Shown in pieces: positions 14,374-16,719 of a stretch of 16,719 nucleotides of DNA (the stretch's first letter is position 1; every line of letters starts with the position of its first letter). The notes under the pieces are model-generated. The model did not search any database. It was given only the letters and a program-made list of their open reading frames with translations, and was not told the origin of the DNA. The position numbers and the translations under genes are program-made. Origin of the DNA: an uncultured Mucilaginibacter sp. (GTDB lineage: Bacteria; Bacteroidota; Bacteroidia; Sphingobacteriales; Sphingobacteriaceae); contig CAMLFI010000015.1 in NCBI GenBank assembly GCA_946479225.1, forward strand, positions 1 to 16,719, in the 5' to 3' direction.

Positions 14374-14439
14374 TTAAAAGATTTGTTGAATTCTTCTTTT
14401 GGCGGGCACAATGCTACGGCGGAATTTGGGAAGGTGTAG
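14374..14439 (+). pseudogene. 3'-end remnant of a second fabF
   Basis: Reading from a codon after TAA (14371-14373) gives LKDLLNSSFGGHNATAEFGKV and TAG. The part 14398-14439 matches the last 14 codons of fabF (GGHNATVVFGKV): over 43 nt (14397-14439 against 14115-14157) 37 bases agree. Two of the changes are silent third-position ones (CAT/CAC, GCG/GCT), two codons change the residue (V to A, V to E) and the stop differs (TAA/TAG). That pattern fits the tail of a diverged functional fabF rather than a recent copy. Nothing upstream of 14374 resembles fabF, so it is a fragment. Confidence 0.8.
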
Positions 14440-14475
14440 GCTAGCGCGCTGATTCTTTTTTTTGTGTGACAGCCC

Positions 14476-14515
14476 TGATCCGGGGTGATCCAAAATGATC
14501 CAAAGTGATCCAAAA
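14476..14515. repeat. Four tandem TGATCC 10-mers
   Basis: Four head-to-tail 10-bp units: TGATCCGGGG, TGATCCAAAA, TGATCCAAAG and TGATCCAAAA. GATC therefore recurs at exactly 10-bp spacing (14477, 14487, 14497, 14507), one helical turn. They lie in a non-coding stretch behind the fabF remnant. Confidence 0.9.
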
Positions 14516-14691
14516 TCGTGGAAAAATCCGTCGTTTTTTCCGTTTTGCAGATGACTTATAATCAGCCAATTATAATAGTTTTACAGCTAAATCTACCGAC
14601 GTAAAAGTCAGTATAGCTAAAAACGTTAACGTCCTGATAATCAAGTTAAATGTGATCCATCTGCAGATGCGATGCATATTTTTTGGATCAC
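14505..14691. repeat. Inverted copies of the 10-mer bracketing a structured non-coding stretch
   Basis: GTGATCCAAAA (14505-14515) recurs inverted as TTTTGGATCAC (14681-14691); a third half, GTGATCCA (14652-14659), pairs with the same right copy. Between them are small hairpins: GGAAAAA/TTTTTCC (14520-14526, 14535-14541) and TTATAAT/ATTATAA (14556-14562, 14569-14575), plus the palindrome ATCTGCAGAT (14659-14668). No convincing gene or promoter was found here. Together with the T-run at 14456-14463 and the 10-mers, this is the content of the gene-free stretch 14353-14691. Confidence 0.6.
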
Positions 14692-15480
14692 CTATTTAGA
14701 CGAGTTAATCACCCTTTTTGCAAACTCATCAGTACGGGCAAATTGATAGCCCTTACTTTGCGCCCAATTGATGAAGCCTGTAATTCTTTTCACAAAAGCC
14801 TCACCTGAATTTTTAGACACATAGCGCGGGAAACCATACTTTTCAGGTTGGTTCAGATCGGTAAACTCCCATGGGTGGAAGTACAGGTTAAGGTAGCCAT
14901 CCTTACGGTGGGCAGCAGCAGCCATCCAGCGGATAACAGACATAGGCAGGTTATGGAAGCTCAACCAAAACAAGGGCCAGCGTACCAGTGGCGACACAGA
15001 AGCCGGTATCTGCAGCACCCCCTCATCAAAAAACCAACTGCGCGGCTTGCTGAAGTTATTGTACCTGCCGGGGATAAAGGTCGGGTTAATGGACGAGTTG
15101 TAGGTATAACCCGCTTTTTGAATTTCCTTTTCATCAACCGGCATCATTCGCGCCATGCGGAAACCGGTAACATCAACACCTGATACCTCCCCTAATTTTA
15201 GCTTAGATTGCAATAGATGCTCTACCTTAAAATCAGAATGGTAATATCCATGCGATGCCAGTTCGTGCCCGGCATCTACAATCTTTTTAATGATGTCAGG
15301 TTTGTTAACAGCGTAGTTGGCGGTGCAGAAGAAGGTGGCTTTTATGTCTGCTTGGGCCAGTATCTCTAAAACAGTATTGGTACCCGTGGTAGATATGGCT
15401 AATTGCTCATCAAAGGGCAGGGTTTTGCCATATTCAAGCGGCATATCAAACTCCTCTACATCAAATCCTAACAGTATCAT
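14692..15480 (-). CDS. NodB/CE4-type polysaccharide deacetylase, cytosolic
   Basis: 262 residues, no signal peptide. CE4 features: LLGFDVEEFD (3-12, D7), ATFFCTANY (48-56), the metal-binding HELASHGYYH (H77, H81), GFRMAR (106-111) and LYFHPWEF (199-206, H202). Such enzymes remove acetyl or formyl groups from sugar N-positions. A hydrophobic/aromatic stretch (160-190, VRWPLFWLSF) could lie on the membrane. The gene overlaps the GT2 gene by 20 bp and is the third gene of a coupled operon (GT87, GT2, deacetylase). The context suggests it deacylates a polyprenyl-phosphate-linked sugar, as ArnD does, but the substrate is inferred. The start overlaps the GT2 coding end, giving translational coupling. 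Confidence 0.88.
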   Translation of the reverse strand: MILLGFDVEEFDMPLEYGKTLPFDEQLAISTTGTNTVLEILAQADIKATFFCTANYAVNKPDIIKKIVDAGHELASHGYYHSDFKVEHLLQSKLKLGEVSGVDVTGFRMARMMPVDEKEIQKAGYTYNSSINPTFIPGRYNNFSKPRSWFFDEGVLQIPASVSPLVRWPLFWLSFHNLPMSVIRWMAAAAHRKDGYLNLYFHPWEFTDLNQPEKYGFPRYVSKNSGEAFVKRITGFINWAQSKGYQFARTDEFAKRVINSSK

Positions 15481-16420
15481 TCTTTGTTTTATGCAGATTG
15501 GATGAGCGGATTATATAAGTTGGGCGCTGCTTGGTTTGCATAAATATTTTACCCAGGTACGAGCCGATGATACCCAACACCAAAAGCTGTAATCCCCCGA
15601 AAAAGGCGACCGTAGCAATCAGCGACGCCCAGCCGGAAACTTTATCATAGTCGGTAAAATAGCTGATCAGCACATAAGGAATATAAAGCACTGCGGACAG
15701 TGAAAAGAAAAGCCCTAACCCGGTAGCTATATACAATGGCCTTACACTGAATGCCATAATCCCTCCTACCGCCAATTTAAACAAACGGAAGAAGGAGTAA
15801 CTGGCTTCACCTGTATGGCGCTCTGCAGGGGTGTAAGGAATGCCCTTCTGCTTAAAGCCAACCCATTTCACCATGCCACGGAAGAAGATCTCGTATTCGT
15901 TTATCTGCTTCAGTTCATCCACTACCCTCCTGTCCATCAAGCGGAAATCGGATATGCCGTTCTCCAGTTTAATATCTGACAATGTATTTACCACCTTATA
16001 AAAAAGCCGCGAAGCAAGGCGCTGATAAGCGCTGGCGTGGCGGTTAGATTCGCTGCGGAAGGTATAAATGATATCATACCCTTCTTCCCAGTTTTTAAGC
16101 AGCTCCGGCAGCAAATGAGGTGGATGTTGCAGGTCGGCGTCCATGGTAATAATGGCGTCGCCGTTGGCGGCATCAATTCCGGCCTTAAGGGCGTAGTCCT
16201 TACCAAAGTTTTTTGATAGCTCGATATAGAACACATGCGGATAGATCTCTGCCTGCTGTTGTATAGCCTCTAAAGTATTGTCACGGCTGCCATCATTTAT
16301 AAAAATAAGCTCGTAATCATATCCTGTACTGCTGATGGATTTGCTCAGCTCTGCAATAAGGTGAGCTATGTTCTTCTCCTCATTGTAAGCGGGTATCACT
16401 ATGGAAAGTTTCTTATTCAT
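15461..16420 (-). CDS. GT2 polyprenyl-phosphate glycosyltransferase (GtrB/ArnC/DPM1 type)
   Basis: 319 residues. The GT-A domain (1-215) opens with LSIVIPAYNEEKNI (5-18); ELIFINDGSRDNT (37-49), NFGKDYALKAGIDAANGD (71-88) and the DAD metal motif in ITMDADLQHP (91-100) follow. ISDFRLMDRRV (156-166) and FFRGMVKWVGF (179-189) are typical of the GtrB/ArnC group. Two transmembrane segments (226-253 and 262-290) anchor it in the inner membrane. The family transfers a sugar from a nucleotide donor to undecaprenyl or dolichyl phosphate on the cytosolic side. It overlaps the upstream GT87-like gene by the ATGA of stop and start, and the downstream deacetylase by 20 bp. Confidence 0.92.
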   Translation of the reverse strand: MNKKLSIVIPAYNEEKNIAHLIAELSKSISSTGYDYELIFINDGSRDNTLEAIQQQAEIYPHVFYIELSKNFGKDYALKAGIDAANGDAIITMDADLQHPPHLLPELLKNWEEGYDIIYTFRSESNRHASAYQRLASRLFYKVVNTLSDIKLENGISDFRLMDRRVVDELKQINEYEIFFRGMVKWVGFKQKGIPYTPAERHTGEASYSFFRLFKLAVGGIMAFSVRPLYIATGLGLFFSLSAVLYIPYVLISYFTDYDKVSGWASLIATVAFFGGLQLLVLGIIGSYLGKIFMQTKQRPTYIIRSSNLHKTKNDTVRI

Positions 16421-16719
16421 ACCGTCTCAGATGGCAAGTTTAAATCCTTTTTAGTGAAATTACGGAATAATGTTTCATAAATGATCTTCAGCCATATCAA
16501 AAAGCAGGGCAAGGCCTTCAATGCATAAGGCTCAACATATGTTTTCTTGATATAGTGAGGGAACAGATCAGACGGCGAAAGACTGGTTAATATCAGTGCG
16601 AAAACCAGCAGGCTTATATCCAATTTACTTAACGGTCGTTCGGCGTTAATGAACCATACCGCTACACCAACAAAGGCGATAATATATGTGGGCGACTCAG
16701 AACCTGTACTGAATATCAC
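16417..16719 (-). CDS. GT87-like polytopic membrane glycosyltransferase, C-terminal part only
   Basis: Only the last 100 codons are in the window; the frame is open at the edge and the real start lies outside. Hydrophobic segments at about 10-26 (SPTYIIAFVGVAVWFIN), 33-50 (LDISLLVFALILTSLSP) and 72-88 of the visible part suggest a multi-pass GT-C enzyme. The wording ESPTYIIAFVG..W and SLSPSDLFPHYIKKTYVEPYALKALPC resembles the C-terminus of GT87 (DUF2029) proteins, from memory. Such enzymes use polyprenyl-phosphate sugars as donors, which would suit the next gene product. The stop overlaps the GT2 start (ATGA). It could instead be another GT-C family, since the catalytic end is not visible. 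Confidence 0.65.
   Translation of the reverse strand: MIFSTGSESPTYIIAFVGVAVWFINAERPLSKLDISLLVFALILTSLSPSDLFPHYIKKTYVEPYALKALPCFLIWLKIIYETLFRNFTKKDLNLPSETV

Noticed and set aside
14158..14397. A site-specific integrative element in the fabF 3' end
   Set aside because: No integrase is present, the flanking copies are only 86% identical with codon-like changes, and the segment is 240 bp; kept only as a replacement-scar hypothesis.
14440..14463. T-run at 14456-14463 as the fabF-unit terminator
   Set aside because: The preceding AGCGCGCT is a palindrome too short to form a hairpin with a loop; no stable stem precedes the T-run.
14476..14515. Short regular repeats as a CRISPR array
   Set aside because: Units are only 10 bp, directly abutting, with no spacers, and no cas gene is near.

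Overview
The window looks like chromosomal DNA of a Bacteroidota bacterium, most likely Sphingobacteriaceae (Pedobacter/Mucilaginibacter-like). Reasons visible here: moderate GC, start codons without Shine-Dalgarno sequences, several promoters of the Bacteroidota form TTTG-N19-21-TAnnTTTG, long palindromic terminators, an extragenic palindromic repeat, and a gene mix typical of the group (GH43 and GH25 hydrolases, bestrophin-like channel, Sel1-repeat protein, outer-membrane barrel). The genus is inference from memory, not proven. No plasmid, phage, CRISPR, rRNA or tRNA signature was found.

Left part (1-7206, all minus strand), in transcription order: a D-2-hydroxyacid dehydrogenase, a 250-residue outer-membrane barrel protein, a GH43 glycosidase, then a pair of secreted proteins (a 591-residue coiled-coil protein of unknown function and a Sel1-repeat protein 16 bp downstream). 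Three units end in long palindromic hairpins that share a GCCTTTCT/AGAAAGGC core. The Sel1 gene is followed by a 39-codon remnant of a paralogue of the barrel gene, still with its own tail and hairpin. The segment therefore looks shaped by duplication and replacement around a barrel-gene locus.

Middle part (7345-12735): an extended short-chain dehydrogenase (+) converges on a bestrophin-like channel gene (-). The channel gene lies 38 bp behind an HxlR-type regulator. The regulator is divergent from an NmrA-like NAD(P)-binding protein, and the intergenic stretch holds two opposed promoters whose -7 boxes overlap and are embedded in direct and inverted repeats, a clear regulator/target arrangement. 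Next come a membrane-anchored GH25 muramidase, a palindromic repeat element, a DUF1801 protein and a YiiX-like papain-fold hydrolase with a signal peptide.

Right part (12913-16719): fabF (3-oxoacyl-ACP synthase II) is followed after 3 nt by a tiny two-helix membrane protein gene, then by a short remnant of a second fabF 3' end, and then by about 250 bp of non-coding DNA with a phased array of TGATCC 10-mers and an inverted copy. Finally a tightly overlapping minus-strand operon (GT87-like membrane glycosyltransferase, partial at the window edge; GT2 polyprenyl-phosphate glycosyltransferase; NodB-type deacetylase) resembles in layout a lipid-linked aminosugar pathway of the ArnC-ArnD-ArnT kind.

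The items most worth a second look are the two 3'-end gene remnants, the unrecognised 591-residue protein with four Trp motifs, the interlocked HxlR promoter pair, the GT87-GT2-deacetylase operon, and the phased GATC array.
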